Below are positions 32,644-41,460 of a stretch of 41,460 bases of DNA, piece after piece (positions within the stretch are counted from its first letter, which is position 1; each line of letters opens with the position of its first letter). The stretch spans positions 1 to 41,460 of the forward strand of contig NZ_AJYD02000040.1 in the NCBI RefSeq assembly GCF_000286835.2, in the 5' to 3' direction. The notes beneath the pieces were generated by a model, which was not told where the DNA came from, ran no database searches, and saw nothing but the letters and a program-made list of their open reading frames with translations. The position numbers were made by a program, and so were the translations under genes. The stretch comes from Enterovibrio norvegicus FF-33 (lineage in GTDB: Bacteria; Pseudomonadota; Gammaproteobacteria; Enterobacterales; Vibrionaceae).

Positions 32644-32780
32644 CCTGTTACTTTTGCCTCTTGCTTTAGCAATCGTGCAGAAACGATAGGCAATAAATAA
32701 TCTCGGTATCACTCAGCGCTTCATGGTGTTTTCTGGCAAAGCTTACCACCACATTTACCGATATCAACGCGTTGGTCAGG

Positions 32781-32786
32781 TATAAT
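32781..32786 (+). promoter_or_regulatory. Probable -10 of the LysR-type regulator gene
   Basis: TATAAT lies 29 bases before the start codon. No good -35 is present at 16–18 bp, which suggests activator dependence or a weak promoter. Confidence 0.4.
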
Positions 32787-32815
32787 CGCTAAACATACCA
32801 TTTGTTAGGCTGCCT

Positions 32816-33757
32816 ATGGAACTTGAAGATATCTATCGCCGTGACCTTAACTTGCTTATCGCGCTTCGCGTGCTGCTTGAAGAAGGAAGCGTAAGCAAAG
32901 CGGCTATTCGTTTGAGCTTGAGTCAGTCTGCGATGAGTCGAGTACTGGGGCGCTTAAGAAACTTAACGAATGATCCGCTGTTTACAAGACACGGTCAGCA
33001 GCTTATACCCACGCAGAAAGCGCTAGAGCTTAATCAATCGTTGACCGTGCCATTAGATGCGCTGCGAACCGTGCTATCCCCTGAAGAATTTGACCCGGCT
33101 AAATGCGCGCAAAAATTTAAAATTGCGACGACGGATTATGCAATGCAAACTATCTTGCCATTTGCTTTGCCGCGTATTTACGAAGAAGCGCCGGGTTTGT
33201 CGCTAGAGTTTGCACCGCTTCACCATGAACAGTTGGTGCGTCAATTGACTACCGATGGCTGTGATATGGCTATCTGCCGTCCAACAGGCAGAGTAGACCC
33301 ATTACAATCTGACACCCTCGGCTTGGTGAGTGTGTTTTGCTTAGTAGCAAAGCATCATCCATTGGCGGATAAAACACTGACATTGGATGACTACTTATCC
33401 TACCCACATGCAGTGATTGCCATCAGTGATGGTGTAAAAGCTCTGATTGATACTGCATTGCGTGGTCATCCAGCGCCAAAACTCGCACTTCGCGCTTATC
33501 ATCTTGAAGCGGCTATCGCTATGCTTGATAGCCTTCCTTTGATTATTACGGTGCCCGCTGATCTAGCCTATTTGGTGGGGGATAAGCATGATCTGGTGAT
33601 CAAGCCTTTACCGTTTGAATTTAAACCTTTTGATTATTCGTTGATCTGGCACCCAAGATCGGATCATTCGGCTTCTCAGATCTGGCTGCGGAATTTGATT
33701 AAAGAAGAGTGCGGCAGGCTGATATCTAGTCGGATAAAAGATATGGGCTTGGGGTAA
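32816..33757 (+). CDS. LysR-family transcriptional regulator
   Basis: The 313-residue protein has an N-terminal winged helix-turn-helix (about 8–66), with SVSKAAIRLSLSQSAMSRVLGRLR as recognition region and DPLFTRHGQQLIPT as the wing, then a ligand-binding domain of periplasmic-binding-protein fold (about 95–300). It begins DLNLLIALRVLLEEGSV, like the NodD/LeuO-type branch of the family. The ligand and targets are not evident. It is followed by a shared terminator and faces acuI, which is convergent, so it is not obviously its divergent target. A single gene. Confidence 0.93.
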   Translation: MELEDIYRRDLNLLIALRVLLEEGSVSKAAIRLSLSQSAMSRVLGRLRNLTNDPLFTRHGQQLIPTQKALELNQSLTVPLDALRTVLSPEEFDPAKCAQKFKIATTDYAMQTILPFALPRIYEEAPGLSLEFAPLHHEQLVRQLTTDGCDMAICRPTGRVDPLQSDTLGLVSVFCLVAKHHPLADKTLTLDDYLSYPHAVIAISDGVKALIDTALRGHPAPKLALRAYHLEAAIAMLDSLPLIITVPADLAYLVGDKHDLVIKPLPFEFKPFDYSLIWHPRSDHSASQIWLRNLIKEECGRLISSRIKDMGLG

Positions 33758-33763
33758 ACGTAG

Positions 33764-33797
33764 AAAAAAAAACGGAGCACTAGGCTCCGTTTTTTTG
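33764..33797. terminator. Bidirectional terminator between the LysR gene and acuI
   Basis: AACGGAGC (33771–33778) pairs with GCTCCGTT (33784–33791) with a five-base loop, A-run before and T-run after. It ends the LysR transcript on the plus strand and acuI on the minus strand. Confidence 0.9.
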
Positions 33798-33810
33798 TAT
33801 GGAAAGGGTA

Positions 33811-34791
33811 TTACAGCTTAATCACGACGCGTCCGGTGATCTGACCGAGGGTGATCGCTTCTGCTGCCTCTGCAACTTCTTCGAGTGAAATTTCGCGGCA
33901 GCCTTGGTCGTAATAACTTGCTGGAAGCAATTCGGCGATGCGCTTCCATGCTTTTTGGCGACGCTCATATGGTGCGTTAACCGAGTCCACACCCAACAGT
34001 TTTACACCACGTAGAATGAATGGCATCACGGTTGTAGGGAGATCGAAGCCGCCTGCCAAACCACAAGCTGCAACAGCGCCGTCATAGTGAGTTTGCGCCA
34101 ATACTTTTGCCAGCATCTTGCTTCCGACGGTATCAATGGCACCTGCCCATAGTTGTTTTTCCAGCGGACGAGCTGGTTCATCAAACTCACTGCGTTCTGC
34201 AATGCGTGATGCACCTAGTGATTTCAGCCACTCACCGTTTTCACTAGCACGACCTGTTACTGCCGCTACTTGATAACCAAGTACGCCAAGCAGAGTAACA
34301 GCAACTGAGCCTACGCCACCACTTGCGCCAGTTACCAATATCTCACCTTTTTCAGGTGTAATACCGGCATCTTGAAGGGCTTGAACACACAACATGGCAG
34401 TAAGGCCTGCTGTACCAATTTTCATGGCTTGATCGCCAGACAATGCTTCTGGAAGAGGCACCAACCAATCAGCATTTAAACGCGCTTTCTGCGCCATTCC
34501 GCCCCAATGGCCTTCACCTACACCCCATCCGGTGAGAACGACTTTTTGACCGACGGTATAGCGAGTGTCTGATGATTCGGCAACAGTGCCGGTTAGATCA
34601 ACGCCCGGCACCATAGGGAAATCGCGGACGATTCGCCCTTTACCTGTGATCGCAAGGCCATCTTTGTAGTTCAGCGATGAATAGTCGACGTCGATAAGCA
34701 CGTCGCCTTCAGGTAGTTGGCTGACATCAAGTTGTTGAATCGATGCGGTGGTAACTTTGTCTGCTTGCTCTAGTACAAGTGCCTTAAACAT
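33811..34791 (-). CDS. acuI: Acrylyl-CoA reductase (NADPH), YhdH family
   Basis: AcuI reduces acrylyl-CoA to propionyl-CoA, a step in propionate/acrylate detoxification and DMSP breakdown in marine bacteria. The 326-residue medium-chain reductase has SSLNYKDGLAITGKG (about 38–52), the segment PMVPGVDLTGTVAES, and the NADPH loop TGASGGVGSVAVTLLGVLGYQV (about 153–174); no zinc-binding cysteine cluster is seen. The RBS GGAGG precedes the ATG. It is a single gene. Other MDR-family quinone reductases are related, but the resemblance to E. coli AcuI/YhdH extends along the whole length. Confidence 0.88.
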   Translation of the reverse strand: MFKALVLEQADKVTTASIQQLDVSQLPEGDVLIDVDYSSLNYKDGLAITGKGRIVRDFPMVPGVDLTGTVAESSDTRYTVGQKVVLTGWGVGEGHWGGMAQKARLNADWLVPLPEALSGDQAMKIGTAGLTAMLCVQALQDAGITPEKGEILVTGASGGVGSVAVTLLGVLGYQVAAVTGRASENGEWLKSLGASRIAERSEFDEPARPLEKQLWAGAIDTVGSKMLAKVLAQTHYDGAVAACGLAGGFDLPTTVMPFILRGVKLLGVDSVNAPYERRQKAWKRIAELLPASYYDQGCREISLEEVAEAAEAITLGQITGRVVIKL

Positions 34792-34936
34792 GGCGAGTCC
34801 TCCGGAAAGGGGAAGAAAAATAGAAGGTTATCAATATGCCTACAGTGTAGAACCAAATAGGCCATGAAAATAATGAAACTAACTCATCTTATCTATGCGT
34901 TCAGTGCATATATAACAAAAAGACAGAATGAGAAAT

Positions 34937-34970
34937 AGAAAAGCCGGAGAAATTTCCCCGGCTTTTTGTG
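34937..34970 (-). terminator. Terminator of fadBA
   Basis: AAAAGCCGG and CCGGCTTTT (about 34939–34947 and 34958–34966) pair around a partly self-complementary loop. It lies about 20 bases past the fadA stop codon. The spacer from here to acuI holds no further supported gene. Confidence 0.8.
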
Positions 34971-34987
34971 TTTGGTGAGGGTGGCGT

Positions 34988-36163
<1,176 letters not shown>

Positions 36164-36183
36164 TTAATCTTGATCCGTATGGG

Positions 36184-38349
36184 TTAGGCTGACTGTCGTT
36201 GGGCATCGTAATACCCTTCGCCTTGGGTCGCTTTATCGCGAAGGCCTTGTGGTATTTCATAGGCCGGACCAAGGTCTGCCAGTTTGTCTGCCATTGCGAC
36301 GTAATTTGCCAATCCAATCGTATCCAGATAGCGGAAAACACCACCACGGAATGGAGGGAAACCTAAGCCATAGACCAGTGCCATATCTGCTTCTTGTGGA
36401 GTGGCAATGATACCTTCTTCTAGGCAGCGAACGACTTCATTGATCATGGGCACCATCATGCGATTGATGATTTCTTCATCGCTATAATCTGTGTTTTTGC
36501 CAACCACGGTAGACAGCAACGGCGATACTTCCGCGTCCACGTCTTTCTTTGGTTTACCTTTTCGATCTATCGAGTATTGATAGAAACCCAATCCGTTTTT
36601 CTGCCCAAAACGTTGTTGCTCGAACATGACGTCAACGCCGTCGCGATAATCTTTCGCCATACGCGTTGGGAAACCCTCTGCCATTACCGCTTGGGCATGG
36701 TGAGCGGTATCAATGCCTACCACATCCAACAGGTATGCCGGTCCCATTGGCCAACCGAATTTCTTCTCCATCACTTTATCTATCTTGGTGAAGTCAGCGC
36801 CATCACGAAGCAATAAGCTAAAACCGGCAAAGTACGGAAACAGTACACGGTTGACGAAGAAGCCCGGACAATCGTTAACAACGACTGGGCTCTTGCCCAT
36901 TTTGGCAGCGTAAGCAACAACGCGAGAAACGGTTTCGTCTGACGTGTCTTTCCCGCGAATCACTTCGACCAACGGCATGTGGTGAACGGGGTTGAAGAAG
37001 TGCATACCGCAGAAGTTCTCTGGACGCTTTAACGATTTGGCGAGCAAATCGATAGGAATGGTAGAGGTGTTCGACGTGAGTACGGCATCTTCGCTGATCA
37101 AGCTTTCAACTTCACTTAAGACGGCGGCTTTGATTGTCGGGTTTTCGACCACAGCTTCTACGATGACGTCAGCTTGCTCAATACCCGCGTAATGCAGGCT
37201 AGGCGTAATAGAAGCAAGAACGTCTGCCATTTTTGAACCATTAATACGGCCACGCTCTAGCTGTTTGTTGAGTAGTTTTGAGGCTTCCTTCATGCCCATC
37301 TCCAGCGATGATTGACTAATGTCTTTCATCAATACCGGAACGCCACGACTTGCGGATTGGTAAGCAATGCCGCCACCCATGATGCCCGCGCCCAATACGG
37401 CGGCGTGATGAGTCTCTTTCCCTTCTTTCGCCGCTTTTTTGGCTTTAGACTTTAGGAATTGGTCGTTAAGGAACAGGCCAACCAAAGCTTGGGTTACAGG
37501 ACCTTTTACGAGTTTGACGAAGTGTTTGCTTTCAATCAGTAGCGCTTCGTCGCGATTTGCGCGGGATGCTTCTTCTATCGCAAGGACGGCGGCCATTGGG
37601 GCGGGATAATGCGCGCCTGCAACTCGCGCCACCATACCTTTCGCCATGGTGAAGCTCATGGTTGCTTCCATTTTGTTAAGCTGAAGCGGCGCTTTTTTCT
37701 GTTCGCGGCGTTTTTCCCAATCGAGCTTGCCGTCAATGGCTTGTGTAATGAGTCGTATAGCTGCATCACGTAAATCATCAGGTGCGGTGACTGCATCAAC
37801 CAAGCCTAGTTTGAGAGCAGCAGGGGCTTTGCTTTCTTTACCTGCCGTGATGAGTTCCATGGCGGTATCGGCACCAACGAGGCGTGGCATACGAACGGTG
37901 CCACCAAATCCTGGGATGATGCCTAGCTTGGTTTCAGGCAGACCAATACGCGCCGTGGTATCGGCGATACGGAAATCTGTCGACAAGATACATTCACAAC
38001 CGCCGCCAAGTGCAAAACCGGCGATAACAGAAACGGTCGGGAAGGGAAGATCTTCGATTCTTGAGAAGACACTGTTTGCATCAGCAATCCATTGTGCTAG
38101 ATCTTCGTCAGGGCTTGAAAACATGTCCAAGAACTCAGTGATGTCTGCACCGACAACGAAGGTCGACTTGGCGGATGTCAGCAAAAGACCACGTACATCT
38201 GTTTCTGATTCGAGTGCGCTTAGTGCATCCGCTAGGCTTTTTAGCGTCGCACGATCAAACTTATTGACGGAACCTGGTGCGTCGAGGTTGAGTTCCGCGA
38301 TGCCATCTTCCAGATAGCGTACGGACAGAGTGTCACCTTGGTAAATCAT
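36184..38349 (-). CDS. fadB: Multifunctional fatty-acid oxidation complex alpha subunit
   Basis: FadB combines enoyl-CoA hydratase, 3-hydroxyacyl-CoA dehydrogenase and isomerase activities. The 721-residue protein has an N-terminal crotonase domain with [19 protein letters not shown] (catalytic Glu near 119) and [24 protein letters not shown] (second Glu near 139), then an NAD-binding loop [19 protein letters not shown] (about 318–336) and the dehydrogenase His in [20 protein letters not shown] (about 446–465), with two C-terminal dehydrogenase domains. It is the first gene of fadBA. A FadR operator is found upstream at 38412–38428. GGAGA precedes the ATG. Confidence 0.99.
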   Translation of the reverse strand: MIYQGDTLSVRYLEDGIAELNLDAPGSVNKFDRATLKSLADALSALESETDVRGLLLTSAKSTFVVGADITEFLDMFSSPDEDLAQWIADANSVFSRIEDLPFPTVSVIAGFALGGGCECILSTDFRIADTTARIGLPETKLGIIPGFGGTVRMPRLVGADTAMELITAGKESKAPAALKLGLVDAVTAPDDLRDAAIRLITQAIDGKLDWEKRREQKKAPLQLNKMEATMSFTMAKGMVARVAGAHYPAPMAAVLAIEEASRANRDEALLIESKHFVKLVKGPVTQALVGLFLNDQFLKSKAKKAAKEGKETHHAAVLGAGIMGGGIAYQSASRGVPVLMKDISQSSLEMGMKEASKLLNKQLERGRINGSKMADVLASITPSLHYAGIEQADVIVEAVVENPTIKAAVLSEVESLISEDAVLTSNTSTIPIDLLAKSLKRPENFCGMHFFNPVHHMPLVEVIRGKDTSDETVSRVVAYAAKMGKSPVVVNDCPGFFVNRVLFPYFAGFSLLLRDGADFTKIDKVMEKKFGWPMGPAYLLDVVGIDTAHHAQAVMAEGFPTRMAKDYRDGVDVMFEQQRFGQKNGLGFYQYSIDRKGKPKKDVDAEVSPLLSTVVGKNTDYSDEEIINRMMVPMINEVVRCLEEGIIATPQEADMALVYGLGFPPFRGGVFRYLDTIGLANYVAMADKLADLGPAYEIPQGLRDKATQGEGYYDAQRQSA

Positions 38350-38411
38350 GTTCTATCTCCGTATTGCCAGCTCTGCGTCTGGTATTTGGTTTACCGTTAA
38401 GTAGGGATTCG

Positions 38412-38428
38412 ATCTGGTAAGACCAGCT
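38412..38428. promoter_or_regulatory. FadR operator of fadBA
   Basis: ATCTGGTAAGACCAGCT differs from the E. coli fadBA FadR site (ATCTGGTACGACCAGAT) in two positions and lies 63 bases upstream of the fadB start. FadR represses fadBA until long-chain acyl-CoA is present; that control is inferred from the site alone, as fadR is not in the window. Confidence 0.75.
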
Positions 38429-38495
38429 TTCACTAGTCTGAGCCGCACCAATCGAAAAGGCAAATAAAATGTTAAACGATTGTTTGAATTTTGTG

Positions 38496-38511
38496 TTTGA
38501 TCTATATCTCA
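38496..38511. promoter_or_regulatory. Possible CRP site between fadB and yigZ
   Basis: TTTGATCTATATCTCA matches the CRP pattern TGTGA-N6-TCACA with one mismatch in each half. It lies 147 bases upstream of fadB and 99 bases upstream of yigZ. Weak evidence. Confidence 0.3.
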
Positions 38512-38609
38512 TCTCGCGTGAGAGGGTATGGTGTCCTACAAAAGCAGTTAGCAATGAAAGGACGTTACTGTGTTAAAATCCCGCGCCTTTTCAATGATAG
38601 GTCTTTGAA

Positions 38610-39236
38610 ATGAATATCACCCCTTATCTGATCCCTGCGAGTGCGGTGGTGTCGGAAGAGGAAATAAAAAAAAGCCGCTTTATCACTTATCTTGCACATA
38701 CCTCGGGCATTGAAAGTGCAAAATCCTTTGTGGCAGAAATTAAAGCCAAACATGGCGATGCGCGTCATAACTGCTGGGCGTTTGTCGCAAGTCGTCCTGA
38801 AGATTCGATGTGTTGGGGGTTTAGTGATGATGGTGAACCCTCTGGAACGGCGGGGAAACCTATCCTTGCACAGCTCACAGGAAGTGGAGTTGGCGAGATC
38901 ACCGCAGTGGTTACGCGCTATTATGGTGGGATCAGGTTAGGTACTGGTGGGCTGGTTAAAGCGTACGGCGGAGGGGTTCAACAAGCCCTCGCAATACTGA
39001 CAACAAATGAAAAGGCAATTACGGTTCAGTTCACACTAAGCTGTGAATACACTCACATTGCCTTGATTGAATCTATATTGGCATCCCATAACGCGGTTCA
39101 GGTTAGTACTGAATTCAGCCATAATGTGTTGATGACAGTGGAAGTGGATGCACGGAGTGCCGATCAGATGGCGAGTGAGATTGTAAATCGTACTCGTGGT
39201 CAGGTAAGTGTGGCCGGGCTAAATAATAACTCATGA
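38610..39236 (+). CDS. yigZ: IMPACT/YigZ family protein
   Basis: The 208-residue protein belongs to the YigZ/IMPACT family (UPF0029), whose bacterial role is unsettled, with a possible link to nucleic-acid binding or translation. It has the signature KKSRFITYLAHTSGIESAKSF near the N-terminus, RHNCWAFV, SDDGEPSGTAGKPI (about 72–85), and the conserved VTRYYGGIRLGTGGLVKAYGGGVQ (about 101–124), followed by a small C-terminal ferredoxin-like domain. It is the first of yigZ–trkH–hemG, with 43 bases before trkH. The pairing fadB/yigZ/trkH is also usual in E. coli. Confidence 0.95.
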   Translation: MNITPYLIPASAVVSEEEIKKSRFITYLAHTSGIESAKSFVAEIKAKHGDARHNCWAFVASRPEDSMCWGFSDDGEPSGTAGKPILAQLTGSGVGEITAVVTRYYGGIRLGTGGLVKAYGGGVQQALAILTTNEKAITVQFTLSCEYTHIALIESILASHNAVQVSTEFSHNVLMTVEVDARSADQMASEIVNRTRGQVSVAGLNNNS

Positions 39237-39254
39237 TTCAGGTCTACACCTGAA
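39237..39254. repeat. Inverted repeat between yigZ and trkH
   Basis: TTCAGGT (39237–39243) and ACCTGAA (39248–39254) form a perfect 7-bp inverted repeat with a four-base centre, beginning right after the yigZ stop codon. There is no T-run. It could be an mRNA hairpin or a protein-binding palindrome; no function is assigned. Confidence 0.4.
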
Positions 39255-39279
39255 TACAAGGATTGAGCCCTCTTAGGCT

Positions 39280-40737
39280 ATGCAATTTCGTTCAATTATC
39301 CGAATCGTCGGGCTTCTCCTGGCACTATTTAGTATCACCATGCTGGCGCCAGCAGTGGTGGCATTTATCTATCGTGATGGCGAAGGTTTTCCTTTTGTTC
39401 TCACTTTCTTCCTACTTCTTGCTGGTGGTGGTTCGCTGTGGTTTCCAAACAGAGGCTATCGGCATGAACTAAAAGCTCGAGATGGCTTTCTTATTGTTGT
39501 TCTATTCTGGACAGTTATCGGTAGTGCGGGTTCCATTCCCTTTATGCTCTCTGAGCAGCCCAATATGTCCGTGACCGATGCTTTCTTTGAATCCTTCTCA
39601 GGACTGACAACCACGGGGGCGACGGTCATTGTCGGCCTTGATGATTTGCCAAAAGCTGTACTCTTTTATCGTCAGCTTCTGCAATGGTTTGGTGGTATGG
39701 GTATCATTGTGCTGGCAGTGGCTATTTTGCCTGTGCTGGGTATTGGTGGCATGCAGCTTTATCGGGCTGAAATTCCTGGGCCAGTTAAAGACAGTAAAAT
39801 GACGCCGCGTATCGCTGAAACAGCAAAGGCGCTCTGGTATATCTATCTGGCGCTCACGATATCGTGTGCTGCGGCCTATTGGTTGGCTGGCATGTCGGTG
39901 TTTGATGCCATTAGTCATAGTTTCTCGACGGTGGCTATTGGCGGTTTCTCAACGCACGATGCGAGTATGGGCTACTTCAATAGCTCAGCAATCAACTTCA
40001 TTACTGTTTTCTTCCTCTTTATATCTGCATGTAATTTCTCTTTGCACTTTGCGGCGTTTGCCAGCGGTAAGCTACATCCTGGCTTCTACTTTAAAGACCC
40101 TGAATTTAGGGTCTTTGTTGCTATCCAAATCATCTTACTGGCGATTGTTTTTGGCATGTTGATGGATCATGGGACCTATGACTCAGAGTTTGAGGCGTTT
40201 AACCAAGCTATTTTCCAGACCGTGTCTATCTCAACGACCGCGGGATATACCACGACCAGTTTCGCTGAGTGGCCACTATTCCTCCCTGTGTTACTTCTGT
40301 TTTCCTCTTTTATTGGAGGATGCGCCGGTTCTACTGGAGGTGGAATGAAGGTAATCCGTATTCTGCTTTTATCCCTTCAGGGGTCTCGAGAATTAAAGCG
40401 ATTGGTTCACCCTCGCGCGGTTTACACCATTAAAGTGGGAAGCAAGGCTCTGCCGCAACAAGTTGTAGATGCTGTTTGGGGATTCTTTTCCGCTTATGCA
40501 TTGGTGTTTGTGCTTTGTATGTTGGCATTGATTGCGACGGGGATGGATGAATTAACCGCTTTCTCCGCGGTTGCAGCAACATTGAATAACTTGGGGCCGG
40601 GTCTGGGTGAGGTAGCTGTTCATTTTGGTGATGTGAATAGCAGTGCTAAATGGGTCTTGATTGTGTCGATGCTGTTTGGGCGACTTGAAGTATTTACGTT
40701 ACTGGTCCTCTTTACCCCTACATTTTGGCGCAGCTAG
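39280..40737 (+). CDS. trkH: Trk potassium uptake protein TrkH
   Basis: TrkH is the membrane channel of the Trk K+ uptake system, working with cytoplasmic TrkA. The 485-residue protein has about ten membrane helices in four channel-like repeats; selectivity-filter segments include TTTGATVIVG (about 109–118), STVAIGGFSTHD, STTAGYTTTS and NNLGPGLGEVA, and the gating-loop region CAGSTGGGMKVIRI. It resembles the structurally known TrkH from Vibrio parahaemolyticus closely by eye. The likely ribosome-binding site is weak. It is followed by hemG after 18 bases. Confidence 0.98.
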   Translation: MQFRSIIRIVGLLLALFSITMLAPAVVAFIYRDGEGFPFVLTFFLLLAGGGSLWFPNRGYRHELKARDGFLIVVLFWTVIGSAGSIPFMLSEQPNMSVTDAFFESFSGLTTTGATVIVGLDDLPKAVLFYRQLLQWFGGMGIIVLAVAILPVLGIGGMQLYRAEIPGPVKDSKMTPRIAETAKALWYIYLALTISCAAAYWLAGMSVFDAISHSFSTVAIGGFSTHDASMGYFNSSAINFITVFFLFISACNFSLHFAAFASGKLHPGFYFKDPEFRVFVAIQIILLAIVFGMLMDHGTYDSEFEAFNQAIFQTVSISTTAGYTTTSFAEWPLFLPVLLLFSSFIGGCAGSTGGGMKVIRILLLSLQGSRELKRLVHPRAVYTIKVGSKALPQQVVDAVWGFFSAYALVFVLCMLALIATGMDELTAFSAVAATLNNLGPGLGEVAVHFGDVNSSAKWVLIVSMLFGRLEVFTLLVLFTPTFWRS

Positions 40738-40755
40738 CGTTTAATAGGAATTTAT

Positions 40756-41280
40756 ATGAAAAAGGCACTTCTTCTTCATTCAAGCCGCGAAGGGCAGACG
40801 GTTAAGATCCTGCACTTTATCGAAAAGGAATTAGCGGGTGACTATCAGTGTGAGCTGGTGGACTTGCATGAGATACCAAATGTGAATTTGGCGGATTACG
40901 ATAAGGTACTTATTGGCGCATCTATTCGCTACGGGCACTTTAATAAGAAGCTTTACCGCTTTATTGATAATAATTTTTCTGCATTGAAAGCTTCTAACGC
41001 TGCATTTTTCTGTGTAAACCTCACGGCGAGAAAGCCAGGAAAGGACACGCCAGAAGGAAGTGTCTACGTACAGAAGTTTCTCAAGTTATCGCCGTGGCAG
41101 CCAGAAACAATAGATGTATTCGCTGGTGCACTCTATTACCCGCGTTACCGGTTGTTCGATCGCATCATGATTCAATTCATTATGAAGATGACTGGCGGCG
41201 AAACGGATTCTAGTAAAGAGGTGGAATACACCAACTGGGACCGTGTGAAGCAATTCTCAAAGCGTTTTGGTTCGCTTTAA
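40756..41280 (+). CDS. hemG: Protoporphyrinogen IX dehydrogenase (quinone)
   Basis: HemG oxidises protoporphyrinogen IX to protoporphyrin IX in heme synthesis, using FMN and passing electrons to membrane quinones. The 174-residue protein is a long-chain flavodoxin: the FMN phosphate loop HSSREGQTVKI (about 8–18), IGASIRYGHFNKKLYRF (about 53–69), and the family-specific insert AALYYPRY-type segment (GALYYPRYRLFDR, about 128–140) linked to membrane interaction. AGGAA precedes the ATG. Downstream lies the rRNA-type promoter, an arrangement also found beside hemG in E. coli. Confidence 0.96.
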   Translation: MKKALLLHSSREGQTVKILHFIEKELAGDYQCELVDLHEIPNVNLADYDKVLIGASIRYGHFNKKLYRFIDNNFSALKASNAAFFCVNLTARKPGKDTPEGSVYVQKFLKLSPWQPETIDVFAGALYYPRYRLFDRIMIQFIMKMTGGETDSSKEVEYTNWDRVKQFSKRFGSL

Positions 41281-41342
41281 CAGCGTTTCGTGTGAAAAAT
41301 GAACGAACAACCTGTTTTAGATAAAAAACCGCAATAAAGCCC

Positions 41343-41370
41343 TTGCCAAGATCTCAAACCTCCCTATAAT
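41343..41370 (+). promoter_or_regulatory. rRNA operon P1-type promoter
   Basis: TTGCCA (41343–41348), 16 bp, and TATAAT (41365–41370) are followed by the GC-rich discriminator GCCGCCTC. Immediately upstream is an A/T-rich stretch (about 41316–41338) like an UP element. The 90-base rest of the window looks like an rRNA leader; no mature 16S sequence is reached. hemG followed by rrn is the arrangement known from E. coli rrnA. Confidence 0.8.
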
Positions 41371-41460
41371 GCCGCCTCACTGACACGGAGCGCGGCGCTA
41401 ACTAAGGCATTGCACACCCAATCAGTACGGCGAAAACGGCTTCAAAACTGAATGGAAATA

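Noticed and set aside
37727-38317. A 196-codon frame opposite fadB
   Set aside because: It is antisense to the crotonase domain of fadB, low in complexity (Ser, Arg, Ala) and has no ribosome-binding site.

Overview
This window is the replication-origin region of the main chromosome of a gammaproteobacterium, almost certainly a member of the Vibrionaceae. The grounds are the gene order glmU–atp operon–parB–parA–rsmG–mnmG–oriC–mioC–mnmE–yidC–yidD–rnpA–rpmH–dnaA–dnaN–recF–gyrB, the presence of parAB with parS sites (absent from Escherichia coli), and AtpE, DnaA and TrkH proteins that read like Vibrio sequences. The genus cannot be fixed by eye. No insertion sequence, prophage, CRISPR array or broken gene was seen; this is core chromosome.

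Left arm (1–13300, all on the minus strand, moving with the leftward replication fork): a tRNA operon (Gln-TTG, Arg-ACG and a Leu-TAG cut by the window edge) with a strong promoter at 252–280; glmU; the nine-gene ATP synthase operon atpIBEFHAGDC with a promoter at 8944–8971 and a terminator at 1880–1908; then mnmG–rsmG–parA–parB. A perfect 11-bp hairpin lies between atpA and atpG, and the atpE ribosome-binding region resembles the known E. coli translation enhancer.

Origin (13345–13669): a close match to E. coli oriC, with three GATC-led AT-rich 13-mers, boxes corresponding to R1, R2, R3 and R4, and 14 GATC sites.

Right arm, first block (13719–19364, minus strand, facing the rightward fork): mioC, a membrane protein with a degenerate GGDEF domain, mnmE, yidC, yidD, rnpA and rpmH. 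A 540-bp spacer rich in GATC and DnaA-box-like sequences separates these from dnaA–dnaN–recF–gyrB on the plus strand. Two good parS sites flank avtA (26271 and 27702), and two degenerate versions lie inside recF. glyQ–glyS follows on the minus strand.

Right arm, second block (30980–41460): a yybP-ykoY (manganese) riboswitch with its own promoter precedes a TMEM165/UPF0016-family manganese exporter; then a small two-helix membrane protein of unknown function, tusA, an unexplained 395-bp spacer that may encode a small RNA, a LysR-type regulator, acuI, and the fatty-acid beta-oxidation operon fadBA with a recognisable FadR operator. yigZ, trkH and hemG follow, and the window ends just after a strong rRNA-type promoter (41343–41370), so an rRNA operon presumably begins beyond the edge.

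The most interesting items are the riboswitch and its expression platform, the possible sRNA at about 32520–32643, the inactive-looking GGDEF protein next to oriC, and the parS-like sites embedded in recF.
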